Shown here: piece after piece, positions 1 to 9,918 of the stretch
How positions within the stretch are numbered: the stretch's first letter is position 1
Layout: the number at the start of each line of letters is the position of its first letter
Source of the DNA: Candidatus Rokuibacteriota bacterium
GTDB lineage: Bacteria > Methylomirabilota > Methylomirabilia > Rokubacteriales > CSP1-6
DNA length: 37,998 bases
Reading direction: 5' to 3'
Assembly (NCBI GenBank): GCA_003220475.1
Contig: QHSO01000041.1
Location: forward strand, 1 to 37,998
The notes under the pieces: generated by a model
Database searches by the model: none
What the model was told of the DNA's origin: nothing
What the model saw: the letters and a program-made list of their open reading frames with translations, nothing else
Translations under genes and position numbers: made by a program

Positions 1-19
1 GCCTCGGACGGCGGCCCGG

Positions 20-790
20 CTACTGCATCGCCCGGAGCGATTCGTCGCGGATATCGCTCCAGAGCTTGGCGCGCAGACCGACGAGCTCCGGCGATTCCAT
101 CGCGCGAGGATACGGCATCGGCAGCTCCAGCACGCTTTTGATCCGTCCCGGCCGCGCGGTCATGATCACCACGCGCGTGGAGAGCGCGAGTGCCTCGTGC
201 AGGCTGTGCGTCACGAACACGATGGTCTTGCGCGTGCGCCGCCAGATCTCGAGCAGCCACTCGCCCATCAGCACGCGCGTCTGCTCGTCCAGCGCACCGA
301 ACGGCTCGTCCATCAGGACGATCGGCGTGTCGATGGCGAGGGCGCGGCCGATGGCCACACGCTGGCGCATGCCGCCCGACAGCTCGCGCGGGTACTTGGC
401 GGCGAAGTCGCGCAGGCCGAGCGGGCCGAGCAGATCCGTCGCCACGCGGCGCCGGCGCGCCGCCGGCATGCCCTGCAGCTCGAGACCGAACTCGACGTTC
501 TCGAGCGTGGTGCGCCAGGGAAAGAGCCCGGGGTCCTGGAACACCGTGGCCACGCGCCGCGGATCGGGACCGTCGACCGGCCGGCCGTCGATCGCGACGC
601 GCCCGTCGTCGGCGCCGACGAGCCCGCCGAGGATGCCGAGCAGCGTGGACTTGCCGCATCCCGACGGGCCGATCAGCGTGCAGAACTCGCCGGTACCGAC
701 CGACAGCGAGACGTCCCGCAGCGCATCCACCGGTCCCGATGAGGTCACATAGCGCTTGGAGACCCCCTCGACGACGATCAGATCGTGCAC
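20..790 (-). CDS. ABC transporter ATP-binding protein, nitrate/sulfonate/taurine (SsuB/TauB) type
   Basis: A 256-residue ATPase that would power uptake through an inner-membrane permease not present here. Visible motifs are Walker A GPSGCGKST from residue 41, Q-loop Gln85 in FQDPGLFPWRT, signature LSGGMRQ at 137-143, Walker B IVLMDE at 157-162 and the H-loop His195. The FPWRTTLENV stretch after the Q-loop is typical of the SsuB/TauB/NrtD group, so sulfonate, nitrate or a similar small organic compound is the family expectation; the substrate cannot be read from the sequence. The start is GTG and lies 11 bases after the acyl-CoA dehydrogenase stop. It is the last gene of the minus-strand operon inside the window; the permease and binding protein are probably just beyond the left edge. 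Confidence 0.9.
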   Translation of the reverse strand: MHDLIVVEGVSKRYVTSSGPVDALRDVSLSVGTGEFCTLIGPSGCGKSTLLGILGGLVGADDGRVAIDGRPVDGPDPRRVATVFQDPGLFPWRTTLENVEFGLELQGMPAARRRRVATDLLGPLGLRDFAAKYPRELSGGMRQRVAIGRALAIDTPIVLMDEPFGALDEQTRVLMGEWLLEIWRRTRKTIVFVTHSLHEALALSTRVVIMTARPGRIKSVLELPMPYPRAMESPELVGLRAKLWSDIRDESLRAMQ

Positions 791-801
791 GCCGTGCCGG
801 G

Positions 802-1947
802 CTAGGAGGCCTTCAGGATCTCGCGCGCGATCACCAGCCGCTGGACCTCGGAGGTGCCCTCACCGATCTCCGTGAGCTTGGCGTCGCGGAAGATCCGCTC
901 GACGGGGAATTCGGTGATGTAGCCGGCGCCGCCGTGGATCTGCACGGCCTTCGTCGCCGCCTTCATGGCGGCCTCGGAGGCGAACACCTTCGCCATGGCC
1001 GCGGCGTGCATCGCCGGCCGGCCCGAATCTTTAAGGTACGCGGCCCGCAGCAGGAGCAGGCGCGCGACCTCGACCTCGGTGGCGAGCTCGGCGATCATGC
1101 CTTGCAGGCCGTTGAACTCGGCGAGCGTCTTGCCGAACGCCGTGCGCTGCTTCATGTACTTCACGGCCGCGTCCACCGCCGCCTGCGCGATGCCGACGGC
1201 CATGGCGGCCATCGCGATGCGCCCGCCCTCGAGCACCTGCATCGCCTGCACGAAGCCCTGCCCCTCCGCGCCGAGCACGTGATCGGCCGGCACGCGTGCG
1301 TCCTCGAAGATCAGCTCGGCGGTGTCGGAGGCGTGCAGGCCAAGCTTGCGGTACGGCGTGCCGGCGCTGAAGCCGGGCGTGCCCTTCTCGACGACGAACG
1401 CGGAGATGCCCTTGGCGCCCTTGGTCGGGTCGGTGCGCGCCATGACGACCGCGAGCGCGCCGACCGAGGCGTTGGTGATGAACGCCTTGCTGCCGTTCAG
1501 CACGTAGCCGCCGTCGCGCCGCTCCGCGCGCGTGCGCAGCGCGGCCGCATCGGAGCCCGAGCCCGGCTCCGTGAGTCCCCACGCGCCGAGAATTTCGCCG
1601 TGCGCCAGGCGCGGCAGCCACTTCGCCTTCTGTGCGGGTGACGCGAAGAGGGTGACGTGGTTGGTGCAGAGCGAGTTGTGGGCCCACATAGTGATGCCGA
1701 CGGAGGCGTCGCCGCGGTTCAGCTCCTCGACGATGAGGGCGTAGGAGACGTAGTCGAGCCCGGCGCCGCCGTACTCCTCGGGTACGAGCGCGCCGAGGAA
1801 TCCGAGGGGACCCAGCTTGGCGACGATCGCGTGGGGAAACTCGTGGCGCTCGTCGAAGGGCGCGATCTTATCGCCCAGCTCCGCCTGTGCGAAGTCGCGC
1901 GCGACGTCGCGGACCTGCTTCTGCTCGGGCGTCAGGTCGAAGTTCAC
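802..1947 (-). CDS. acyl-CoA dehydrogenase (short/branched-chain type)
   Basis: A 381-residue FAD flavoenzyme that introduces the alpha-beta double bond into acyl-CoA and passes electrons to ETF. It opens with the usual MNFDLTPEQ. The FAD/substrate motif LTEPGSGSDA lies near residues 125-135 and the C-terminal half carries RTAFGK and QIHGGAGY. The probable catalytic base is Glu363 in GEGTSE, the position used by short- and medium-chain enzymes; isovaleryl-CoA dehydrogenases place it elsewhere. Length is normal for the family. The start is GTG, three bases after the 53-residue gene. Its partner ETF is encoded upstream in the same gene run. A role on short or branched acyl-CoA is inferred from context; the exact chain length is not determined. 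Confidence 0.92.
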   Translation of the reverse strand: MNFDLTPEQKQVRDVARDFAQAELGDKIAPFDERHEFPHAIVAKLGPLGFLGALVPEEYGGAGLDYVSYALIVEELNRGDASVGITMWAHNSLCTNHVTLFASPAQKAKWLPRLAHGEILGAWGLTEPGSGSDAAALRTRAERRDGGYVLNGSKAFITNASVGALAVVMARTDPTKGAKGISAFVVEKGTPGFSAGTPYRKLGLHASDTAELIFEDARVPADHVLGAEGQGFVQAMQVLEGGRIAMAAMAVGIAQAAVDAAVKYMKQRTAFGKTLAEFNGLQGMIAELATEVEVARLLLLRAAYLKDSGRPAMHAAAMAKVFASEAAMKAATKAVQIHGGAGYITEFPVERIFRDAKLTEIGEGTSEVQRLVIAREILKAS

Positions 1948-1950
1948 CGA

Positions 1951-2112
1951 TCAGGCGGCCTTGCCGCGGCGGCGGCGCGCCTTGCCTCCGTGTTTGAAGA
2001 ACTCCACCTGGCGCAGCCGCTTCTCGGCCTCGGCCTTGGTGTCGTACGTGCCGAACTTGCGCCCGGTCTTCTCGGACAGCACCACGTACTTGCCGCCTCG
2101 CTTCTTGATCAT
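1951..2112 (-). CDS. small basic conserved hypothetical protein, 53 aa
   Basis: A 53-codon gene that starts ATG and ends TGA. A good ribosome binding site (GAGGTG, five bases upstream) precedes it, and it fits exactly between the stop at 2122 and the GTG at 1947. The protein starts MIKKRGGKYVVLSEKTGRK, continues with a Lys/Glu-rich helix (DTKAEAEKRLRQVEFFK) and ends in a very basic tail (KARRRRGKAA). The N-terminal half reads as a short beta-hairpin (KYVVLSEKTGRKFGTYDT) followed by one helix. Similar small proteins occur in several bacteria and in phage, but I know no function for them. The basic tail could bind nucleic acid; that is a guess. Gene spacing argues it is really translated. Confidence 0.7.
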   Translation of the reverse strand: MIKKRGGKYVVLSEKTGRKFGTYDTKAEAEKRLRQVEFFKHGGKARRRRGKAA

Positions 2113-2121
2113 CGCGTCACC

Positions 2122-2373
2122 TCACTGCGACTTGCTCTTGAGCTCGGCCTCGTGCGCCTTGATGAACGCGCGGAGGTCGTCGGCGAGATCGAGCAGCTTC
2201 GCCCACTGCTCCTTGTAGAGCGTCACCGGGAAACGACCGAGGCCGTACACCGACACGCCGCCCTTCTCGCTCACCTTGAACGACACACCGCCGCGGCGGG
2301 CGCTCGACGCCTTGAGCGCGGCGTTCTCCGCGCGCAGTCGCTCCAGCTCGGATTCCACATCGTCGTCGGCCAC
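2122..2373 (-). CDS. conserved hypothetical protein with short N-terminal coiled coil, 83 aa
   Basis: An 83-residue soluble protein. Residues 4-22 (VESELERLRAENAALKAS) form a short leucine/alanine heptad coiled coil. They are followed by a conserved-looking block with GGVSVYGLGRFPVTLYKEQW at about 39-58 and a C-terminal charged helix. I recognise the VYGLGRFPVTLYKEQW style from uncharacterised bacterial proteins but not a function. The start is GTG, with GAGGAG about nine bases upstream. It sits between the B12-binding mutase subunit (24-base gap) and the 53-residue gene (9-base gap), so it belongs to the operon. No catalytic motif, signal peptide or membrane segment is seen. Confidence 0.75.
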   Translation of the reverse strand: MADDDVESELERLRAENAALKASSARRGGVSFKVSEKGGVSVYGLGRFPVTLYKEQWAKLLDLADDLRAFIKAHEAELKSKSQ

Positions 2374-2397
2374 GGATGTACTCCTCGCTCCGGCCGC

Positions 2398-2805
2398 TCA
2401 GACGGCGGCGCGGACGTGCTCGCGAACGAAGCGGACGATGTCCTGTGTCGAGGTGCCGGGCGTGAACAGCTCCTTCACGCCGATGGCCTTGAGCGCGGCG
2501 ATGTCCTCGGGCGGGATGATGCCTCCGCCGAAGATCACGACGTCCTCCGCACCCTTTTCCCTCAAGAGCTCCAGCACGCGCTTGAACAGGTAGTTGTGGG
2601 CGCCGGACAGCACGCTCAGCCCGATGGCGTCGGCGTCCTCCTGAATGGCGGTGGCCACGATCTGCTCGGGCGTCTGATGCAGCCCGGTGTAAATCACCTC
2701 GAAGCCGGCGTCGCGCAGCGCGCGGGCGACGATCTTCGCGCCACGGTCGTGACCGTCGAGGCCCGGCTTGGCGACCACCACGCGCACGGTGCGCTCCGGG
2801 CTCAT
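2398..2805 (-). CDS. icmB: B12-binding small subunit of acyl-CoA mutase (IcmB-like)
   Basis: A 135-residue stand-alone cobalamin-binding domain. It carries the base-off/His-on signature DxHxxG as Asp17, His19 and Gly22 in [10 protein letters not shown], then GLSVLSGAH at 61-69 and [10 protein letters not shown] at 91-100, which contact the nucleotide tail of B12. In family terms it supplies the corrinoid to the large TIM-barrel subunit encoded at 4372-5985. Its length matches separate IcmB-type small subunits (about 136 aa) rather than domains fused to the mutase. The ATG overlaps the HIT gene stop as ATGA, so translation is coupled. Methylmalonyl-CoA mutase small subunits look the same, so the Icm assignment rests on the large subunit. 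Confidence 0.85.
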   Translation of the reverse strand: MSPERTVRVVVAKPGLDGHDRGAKIVARALRDAGFEVIYTGLHQTPEQIVATAIQEDADAIGLSVLSGAHNYLFKRVLELLREKGAEDVVIFGGGIIPPEDIAALKAIGVKELFTPGTSTQDIVRFVREHVRAAV

Positions 2806-3227
2806 GACGCCGCGGCCAGCGCTTCGCGCACGCGCTCACCGATCTGGACGATCTGCGCGCGGTCGCCGGGGACGAGGGTCCAATCGAACCCCTTGCCGTC
2901 GTTGTTCCAGCGCGGAATCAGATGCAGATGGAAGTGCGGGACCGACTGGAAGGCGGCGGCGCCGTTGGCCTGCAACAGGTTCAAGCCGTCGGGCTTCACG
3001 GCCTCGCGCAGAGCCAGCGCGATCTTCTTCGCGACCGTGATGGCCGCCTGCAGATCGGCCTCGCTGGCTTCCCAGATGGTCGCCGCGTGTGTCTTGGTGA
3101 CGACCAGACAGTGCCCCGCGTTGAGCGGGTTGATGTCCATGAAGACCAGCGTGCGCTCGTCCTCGTACACCTTCATCGCGGGCAGCTTGCCGTCGCGGAT
3201 CTTGCAAAAGACGCAGTCGGCGCTCAT
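2802..3227 (-). CDS. HIT family nucleotide hydrolase/transferase
   Basis: A 141-residue histidine-triad protein of the Hint/HIT group, which hydrolyses nucleoside phosphoramidates or related AMP conjugates. The triad HFHLHLIPR places histidines at 98, 100 and 102. The N-terminal CVFCKI (Cys5, Cys8) is the usual beginning of this group. I chose ATG at 3227, not the in-frame upstream ATG at 3242, because 3227 gives the canonical [10 protein letters not shown] start and a 4-base ATGA overlap with the ilvE stop. It lies between ilvE and the mutase small subunit, overlapping both. A metabolic reason for that placement is not known; HIT genes are often passengers in operons. Confidence 0.9.
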   Translation of the reverse strand: MSADCVFCKIRDGKLPAMKVYEDERTLVFMDINPLNAGHCLVVTKTHAATIWEASEADLQAAITVAKKIALALREAVKPDGLNLLQANGAAAFQSVPHFHLHLIPRWNNDGKGFDWTLVPGDRAQIVQIGERVREALAAAS

Positions 3228-4294
3228 ACCGTCAGCGTCCACCCGTGCGTGTCCGGCAGCGTGCCGTACTGGATGCCCACGATCGTGTCGTAGAGCTTCT
3301 GTGAGAGTGCGCCGATGCGGCCGCCGTTCACGACGAGGCGCTCACCTTTGTACGCCAGCTCGCCGACGGGCGAGATGACGGCGGCCGTGCCCGTCGCCCA
3401 CACTTCCTTCAGTGTGCCCTTGTGCGCGGCCGCGATGACCTCGTCGATGGTGATCGCGCGCTCCGACACGCGCAGACCCCATTCGCGCATGAGCGTTAGC
3501 GCGGTGTCGCGCGTGACGCCGGCCAGGATGGTGCCGGCCAGGGGCGGCGTGATCACCTCGTCGCCGATCTGCAGCATGATGTTCGAGGTGCCGACCTCTT
3601 CCACGTATTTGTGGTGCACACCGTCGAGCCACAGCACCTGCGTGAAGCCCTCGTGCTTCGCCTCCTCCGCCGCGTAGAGGCTGGCCGCGTAATTCGCCGA
3701 GGTCTTGGCCTCGCCGAGGCCGCCCGCCACCGCGCGGACGTAGTTGTCGATGACTTTGATCTTCGTCGGGGCGAGGCCCTCGGGATAGTAGGGTCCCACG
3801 GGCGAGAGAATCACGTAATAGATGTACTCCTTGGCCGGCCGCACGCCGAGGAACGGCTCGCTGGCGATGATCGTGGGCCGGATGTAGAGCGACGTCCCGA
3901 CCGCCGCGGGCACCCACGCGCGGTCGACGTCCACCAGCGTCGTCCAGGATCGCAGGATCAGATCGGGATCGACCTGCGGGATCGTCATGCGGGCGGCCGT
4001 GCGGTTGAAGCGCTCGACGTGCTTCTGCGGCCGAAACAGCCGGATGGTGCCGTCCTTGCCGCGGAAGGCCTTGAGCCCCTCGAACAGCGACTGGCCGTAG
4101 TGGAGCACCGCGGTGGCCGGATCGAGCGAGAGCGGCGCGTAAGGCTCGACGCGCGGATCGTACCAGCCCTTCTCCTCCTGAAAGTCCGCGACGAACATGT
4201 GGTCGGTGAACACCGTGCCGAAGGCGAGATCCTTGTCCTTCGGCCGCTCCTTCTTGTTCGTCCTCTTCGTGACGCGGATCGCGTCGCTACTCAT
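3224..4294 (-). CDS. ilvE: branched-chain amino acid aminotransferase
   Basis: A 356-residue fold-type IV PLP enzyme that interconverts valine, leucine or isoleucine with their 2-oxo acids, using glutamate/2-oxoglutarate. The PLP lysine is Lys197 in GLGEAKTSANYAASL. LHYGQSLFEGLKAFRG at about 64-79, LYIRPTIIAS at 136-145 and EEVGTSNIM are family signatures of the long (BCAT-II, eukaryote-like) subgroup, and the length fits. The start is ATG with GAGGGGGG six bases upstream. It sits with a B12 mutase, acyl-CoA dehydrogenases and ETF, so a catabolic role toward isobutyryl-CoA is plausible, although the same enzyme also serves biosynthesis. A 2-oxo acid dehydrogenase needed between the two is not in the window. 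Confidence 0.95.
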   Translation of the reverse strand: MSSDAIRVTKRTNKKERPKDKDLAFGTVFTDHMFVADFQEEKGWYDPRVEPYAPLSLDPATAVLHYGQSLFEGLKAFRGKDGTIRLFRPQKHVERFNRTAARMTIPQVDPDLILRSWTTLVDVDRAWVPAAVGTSLYIRPTIIASEPFLGVRPAKEYIYYVILSPVGPYYPEGLAPTKIKVIDNYVRAVAGGLGEAKTSANYAASLYAAEEAKHEGFTQVLWLDGVHHKYVEEVGTSNIMLQIGDEVITPPLAGTILAGVTRDTALTLMREWGLRVSERAITIDEVIAAAHKGTLKEVWATGTAAVISPVGELAYKGERLVVNGGRIGALSQKLYDTIVGIQYGTLPDTHGWTLTV

Positions 4295-4358
4295 CTATGC
4301 CCCCCTCGGGGACGACGATAATGATGGCCCTTCCCTCGGCACCGCGCATCTGGACCAT
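4287..4358 (-). CDS. possible 23-codon leader peptide overlapping ilvE start
   Basis: An ATG-initiated 23-codon frame lies between the mutase large subunit and ilvE. Its TAG stop falls just inside ilvE, overlapping the ilvE start by a few bases. The middle of the peptide reads AIIIVV (codons GCC ATC ATT ATC GTC GTC), a run of the amino acids that IlvE handles. The ribosome binding site is weak (GACGAGA directly upstream). Because it overlaps the ilvE start, a classical terminator-type attenuator cannot lie between them; coupling or ribosome-stalling control is the only version that would fit. It may equally be chance in a 77-base gap. Confidence 0.2.
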   Translation of the reverse strand: MVQMRGAEGRAIIIVVPEGGIDE

Positions 4359-4371
4359 TCTCGTCGCCCCG

Positions 4372-5981
<1,610 letters not shown>

Positions 5982-5985
<4 letters not shown>

Positions 5986-7121
5986 TTCAGCACCTCGCGC
6001 GCGATCACGAGTTTCTGGATCTGCGACGTCCCCTCGTAGATCTGGGTGATCTTCGCGTCGCGGAAGTGACGCTCGACCTCCGCCTCGCGGATGAAGCCGA
6101 AGCCGCCGTGGACCTGAACGGCGTCGGTGGCGACCTTCATCGCCGTCTCCGCCGCGAAGAGCTTCGCCATCGAGGCCTCCTTCGTGTAGGGACGCCCGGC
6201 GTCCTTCAGGGTGGCGGCCTTCAGCGTTATCAGCCGCGCGCCGTCGATCGCCGTCGCCATGTCCGCCAGCATCCAGCCGATCATCTGGTGCTCGCCGATC
6301 GGCACGCCGAACGCCTTTCGCTCCCGCGCGTACCGCACCGAGCGCTCGTAGGCGCCGACCGCGATCCCGACGGCCTGCGCGGCGATCCCGATGCGCCCGC
6401 CGTCGAGCGTGGCGAGCGCGATGTGGAAGCCCTTGCCCTCGTCGCCGATCCGATTCGCGGCCGGCACGCGGCACGCGTCGAAGACCAGCTCGGCGGTGTC
6501 GGAGGCCCGAATGCCGAGCTTGTCTTCCGTCTTGCTCACGGAAAACCCCGGCGTGTTCTTTTCCACGACGAACGCGCTGATGCCCCGGTGCGCCCGCGCC
6601 GGGTCGGTCTGCGCGAACACGAGCGCGTACGACGCCTCCCGGCCGGTGCTGATGAACAGCTTGCGACCGGTGATCACGTAATCGTCGCCATCGCGCACCG
6701 CCACCGTGTGCTGGTTGCGGGCGTCCGAGCCGGCCTCCGGCTCGGTCAGCGCGAAGCAACCCAGCGCGTGGCCGCCGGCCACGGGCTTGAGGAACCGCGC
6801 GCGCTGCTCGTCGGTGCCGTACTTCCAGACGGGATCGCAGTAGAGCGAGTTGTTGACGGACATGATGACCGCGTGCGAGGCGCACGCCCTGGCGATCTCC
6901 TCGAGCGCGACGACATACGAGACGGTGTCGGCGCCGCTGCCGCCCCACGCCTCCGGCACCATGATGCCGAGCAGGCCCAGCTCGCCCATGCGCTTGACCG
7001 TCTCGTGCGGGAAGCGCGCGTCGCGGTCGATCTCCGCGGCGATGGGCGCGATGTGCTCCTGTGCAAACTCGCGCGCCATGTCGCGGATCATCGCCTGCTC
7101 GTCGGTGAGCTCGATTCTCAT
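5982..7121 (-). CDS. acyl-CoA dehydrogenase, butyryl/short-chain type
   Basis: A 379-residue FAD acyl-CoA dehydrogenase starting [14 protein letters not shown]. It has [12 protein letters not shown] near residue 125, [28 protein letters not shown] and the catalytic base Glu363 in IYEGTSQIQ, as in butyryl-CoA and short-chain enzymes. The start at 7121 makes an ATGA overlap with the etfA stop, and its own stop overlaps the mutase start in the same way, so etfA, this gene and the mutase are translationally coupled. Next to an isobutyryl-type mutase and ETF, the likely substrate is butyryl-CoA or isobutyryl-CoA; that is inference. It is a paralogue of the dehydrogenase at 802-1947, not a tandem copy. 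Confidence 0.93.
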
Positions 7122-8098
7122 TTTTCGAGTAGCTTCTTGAATTCGTCCGTCAGCGCCGGCACCACCTCGAAGAGATCGCCCACGATGCCGTAGTCGGCGA
7201 TCTTGAAGATCGGCGCCTCCGGATCCTTGTTCACCGCGACGATGACCTTGGACGTCCGCATGCCCGCCAGGTGCTGGATCGCGCCCGACACCCCGAAGCC
7301 GAGGTACAGCTTGGGCGAGATCGTGCGGCCCGTCTGGCCGATCTGGAAGCGGTGCGGCCGCCAGCCGGCGTCCACCGCCGCGCGCGAAGCGCCGACGGCG
7401 GCGCCGATGACCGCCGCCATCTTCTCGAGGATCACGTAGTTCTCGGGGCCCTTCATGCCGCGACCGCCGGAGATGACGGTCTCGGCCTCGGTCAGCTCCG
7501 GAAGGCCCGTGGAGACTTCCTCGCGCCGCTCGACCAGCTTCATGCGCGGGGTGGGAATCTTCACGCTGGGCTTCTCGACCTGCGCGCTCTTGGCGACCGA
7601 GGCCTCGGCCGGCTTGAAGACGTTCGGGCGCATCGTGGCGATCCACGGCGTCTTCGCCCACGTCATCTTCGCGAGCACCTTGCCCGCGTACACGGGGCGT
7701 GTCGCGACGAGCGCGTCGCCTTCCATCGCGAACCCGACGGAGTCCGCCGACAAGCCGGCGCCGAGCCGCGCCGCGAGCCGTGCGACGAACTCGCGCATGC
7801 GGCTGGTGACCGGCGCGAAGATCGCTTTCGGCGATTCCTTGGCCACGAGCTCGGCGAGCGCGGGCACCCACACCTCGCCGATGTAGGGCGCGAACGCGGC
7901 GTTCTCGAGCACCCAGACCTTCGACGCTCCCCACGCGCCGAGCTGCTTGATCCCGTCGTCGGTCGCCTTGTCGGTGAGCCACACCGCCTCGACGGTGCCG
8001 CCCGCCAGGCGGCCGGCCTCACCGAGCACCTCGGACATGACCTTCTTGGGCGCGCCCTTCCGATCGTCCTCGACGATGCACCAGTATGCGTTTGCCAT
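7118..8098 (-). CDS. etfA: electron transfer flavoprotein alpha subunit
   Basis: A 326-residue ETF alpha chain, which binds FAD and carries electrons from acyl-CoA dehydrogenases toward ETF:quinone oxidoreductase. The C-terminal FAD domain is clear: [12 protein letters not shown] at 209-220, [26 protein letters not shown] at 251-276 (shown here as its two parts GQTGR and SGAIQH) and [18 protein letters not shown]. Its length and domain order are normal; no N-terminal ferredoxin extension is present, so it is not obviously a FixB/bifurcating fusion. ATG start. It lies one base from etfB and overlaps the next dehydrogenase as ATGA. Confidence 0.95.
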   Translation of the reverse strand: MANAYWCIVEDDRKGAPKKVMSEVLGEAGRLAGGTVEAVWLTDKATDDGIKQLGAWGASKVWVLENAAFAPYIGEVWVPALAELVAKESPKAIFAPVTSRMREFVARLAARLGAGLSADSVGFAMEGDALVATRPVYAGKVLAKMTWAKTPWIATMRPNVFKPAEASVAKSAQVEKPSVKIPTPRMKLVERREEVSTGLPELTEAETVISGGRGMKGPENYVILEKMAAVIGAAVGASRAAVDAGWRPHRFQIGQTGRTISPKLYLGFGVSGAIQHLAGMRTSKVIVAVNKDPEAPIFKIADYGIVGDLFEVVPALTDEFKKLLEK

Positions 8099-8099
8099 G

Positions 8100-8882
8100 T
8101 CAGATCGCCTTCGCGTCTTCGCGCAGCGCGCGCACGAGCTCTTTCACCGCGTCCTTGACCTCGCCCTGGATGATCCGCCCCGGCGGCCGCGCCGGCAGCG
8201 CTTCGAGCTTCTTCACCATGAGCTGCGGTGCGCCGGGGGTGAGCCCCAGGTCGCCAGGCTTCACGTCCTTGATCTCCTTCTTCTTCGCGCCCATGATCCC
8301 CTTCAGCGTCGGATATCGCGGCTCGTTGAGACCCTTCTGCGCCGAAAGCACGGCCGGCAGCGGAATGTCGAAGACCTCGAGCCCGCCCTCGACCTGACGA
8401 CCGACGCGCACGGTCTTCGCATCGGCGTCGACGGCCTCGTCCATGATCCACGACGCGCACGGCCAGTCGAGCACCTCGGCCAGCTGCGCACCGACCGCGC
8501 CCATGTCGTCGTCGATCGCCTGCCGTCCGCACAGCACGAGCGCCGGTTGCTCTTGCTTGATCACCGCGGCCAGCGCCTGCGCGGTCGCAAGCGTGTCGGC
8601 GTTGGCCCAGGCTGGATCGTTGAGGTGGATCGCGCGATCGCAGCCCATGGCGAGCGCCGAGCGCAACGCCTCCTTCACCCGATCCGGGCCCAGCGACACG
8701 GCGACGACCTCGCCCTGGCCACGCTTTTCCTTGATGCGCAGCGCTTCCTCGATCGCGAACTCGTCGTAGGGCGAGACGATCCAGGTGATGCCGGCGGTGT
8801 CGATGGCCTTGGGGTCGGCACCGCTGATCTTGACCTGCGTCGCGGTGTCCGGCACCTGTTTGACGGCGACGACGATCTTCAT
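8100..8882 (-). CDS. etfB: electron transfer flavoprotein beta subunit
   Basis: A 260-residue ETF beta chain that binds AMP and contacts the dehydrogenases. It begins MKIVVAVKQVPDTATQVKI, the standard family start, and has VSPYDEFAIEEALRIKEK, CGRQAIDDDMGAVGAQLAE and an EVFDIPLPAVLSAQKGLNEPRYPTLK-type recognition loop region (about residues 168-190). Its ATG overlaps the regulator stop as ATGA, tying it to the GntR gene. Together with etfA it provides the electron acceptor for both acyl-CoA dehydrogenases in this operon. Confidence 0.95.
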   Translation of the reverse strand: MKIVVAVKQVPDTATQVKISGADPKAIDTAGITWIVSPYDEFAIEEALRIKEKRGQGEVVAVSLGPDRVKEALRSALAMGCDRAIHLNDPAWANADTLATAQALAAVIKQEQPALVLCGRQAIDDDMGAVGAQLAEVLDWPCASWIMDEAVDADAKTVRVGRQVEGGLEVFDIPLPAVLSAQKGLNEPRYPTLKGIMGAKKKEIKDVKPGDLGLTPGAPQLMVKKLEALPARPPGRIIQGEVKDAVKELVRALREDAKAI

Positions 8883-9622
8883 GAGGTCGCTCCTCGCTCG
8901 GAGTGCTCGTAGTGCAGTTCGCGGGTGATCCGGAAACGATCGCCAGGGATGAAGACACGGTCGAATACGACCGGCGCGCCCGTCGGGTCGTAGGAGACGC
9001 GCTCGGACTCGAAGGCGGGCACCCCCGGGCGGCAGCCGAGCTCACGCGCCTCGCGGCGGCCCAGGCGCACCGCCGACACGCTCTCGCGCGCGCGCTCGAT
9101 CGTGATGCCCAGCTTGAACTCGAGCACCTGCCGCAGCGGTGTGGTGCCGAGATCGGCCTTCAGCACTTCCTCGCCGACGGGAACGGCCAGGAAGGAGCGC
9201 TGCAGGCTCATCGGGTGCCCGTCGACCAGCCGCAGCCGCTCGAGCTGCACCACGCGGGCGCGCGCCGGCAGGCCGAGCGCATCCGAGACGCGACGGTCCG
9301 CGCGAGCCACACGCCCGCCAAGTAGCCGCGTGGTGACATGCTCGCCCTGCGCGGATAGATCACCCGCGAACCGACGCAGCTGAAGGATGTCGTAGTCGAT
9401 CGAGGGTGCGGCCACGAAGGTGCCGAGACCGTGGCGGCGCGCGATGAGATTCTCACGCTCGAGCAGCTCCAGCGCCTGGCGCAGCGTCATCAGGGTCACG
9501 CCGAAGGACTTCGCGAGCGCCCGCTGGTTGTCGAGCCGGGTGCCGGGCATGAGGCGGCCGCCATGAATGCGGTCGCGCAACGACTCGGCGATGCGGTGAT
9601 ACCGCGGCACCCGTGCGTTCAC
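8879..9622 (-). CDS. GntR family transcriptional regulator, HutC/UTRA type
   Basis: A 247-residue regulator. Residues 6-70 form the GntR winged helix (YHRIAESLRDRI, LAKSFGVTLMTLRQALELLE, ARRHGLGTFVA). Residues about 90-235 form a UTRA ligand-binding domain (LPARARVVQLERLRLVDGHP, VFDRVFIPGDRF). UTRA regulators sense small molecules, often pathway intermediates; the ligand here is not known. The GTG start has AGGAG five bases upstream. A near-perfect 18-base palindrome at 9637-9654 lies just ahead of that site. It is the first gene of the operon and is coupled to etfB by ATGA, so it most likely represses its own operon. Confidence 0.92.
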   Translation of the reverse strand: MNARVPRYHRIAESLRDRIHGGRLMPGTRLDNQRALAKSFGVTLMTLRQALELLERENLIARRHGLGTFVAAPSIDYDILQLRRFAGDLSAQGEHVTTRLLGGRVARADRRVSDALGLPARARVVQLERLRLVDGHPMSLQRSFLAVPVGEEVLKADLGTTPLRQVLEFKLGITIERARESVSAVRLGRREARELGCRPGVPAFESERVSYDPTGAPVVFDRVFIPGDRFRITRELHYEHSERGATS

Positions 9623-9636
9623 GCCGACTCCTGTGT

Positions 9637-9654
9637 CGGTGTTCTAGAACTCCG
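9637..9654. promoter_or_regulatory. candidate GntR operator palindrome
   Basis: The sequence CGGTGTTCTAGAACTCCG has a perfect 10-base core GTTCTAGAAC and one mismatched pair in the arms. The core shows the GT-TA-AC spacing described for operators of HutC-subfamily GntR regulators. It begins five bases upstream of the regulator's AGGAG ribosome binding site, where a bound dimer would block transcription or translation start. I saw no second copy in the window by eye. Confidence 0.5.
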
Positions 9655-9918
9655 CGCGAAAGACCACGCCGCCGGGGCGCCGACAGAGCTCGTGAGAGCA
9701 ACGACGAAAGGAAGTTAGGCGCGACGGCGAATACGCAAGGCATTGTACGGCGCGGGCCCCGGGCCTGCAAGAGCCGCGCGCCGCCGGCGGCCGAGCCCGG
9801 CCAGGGTAATCGCCTGGATGGGCTGCGTAAAACAGGACAACAAAGCGCCGTCGATTGAGCAACGCCGTGCACTGCCGCAACGGGTGCCCGCGCAAAAACC
9901 CTCGTAAATCGCCGGGGT

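Noticed and set aside
190-1641. Long plus-strand frame opposite the ABC ATPase and acyl-CoA dehydrogenase
   Set aside because: Arg/Ala-rich antisense shadow; both minus-strand genes carry full motif sets.
5986-6948. N-terminal extension of the mutase frame (858 codons in total)
   Set aside because: The extension lies in the wrong frame over the acyl-CoA dehydrogenase and has no family similarity; the mutase start at 5985 is fixed by an ATGA overlap.
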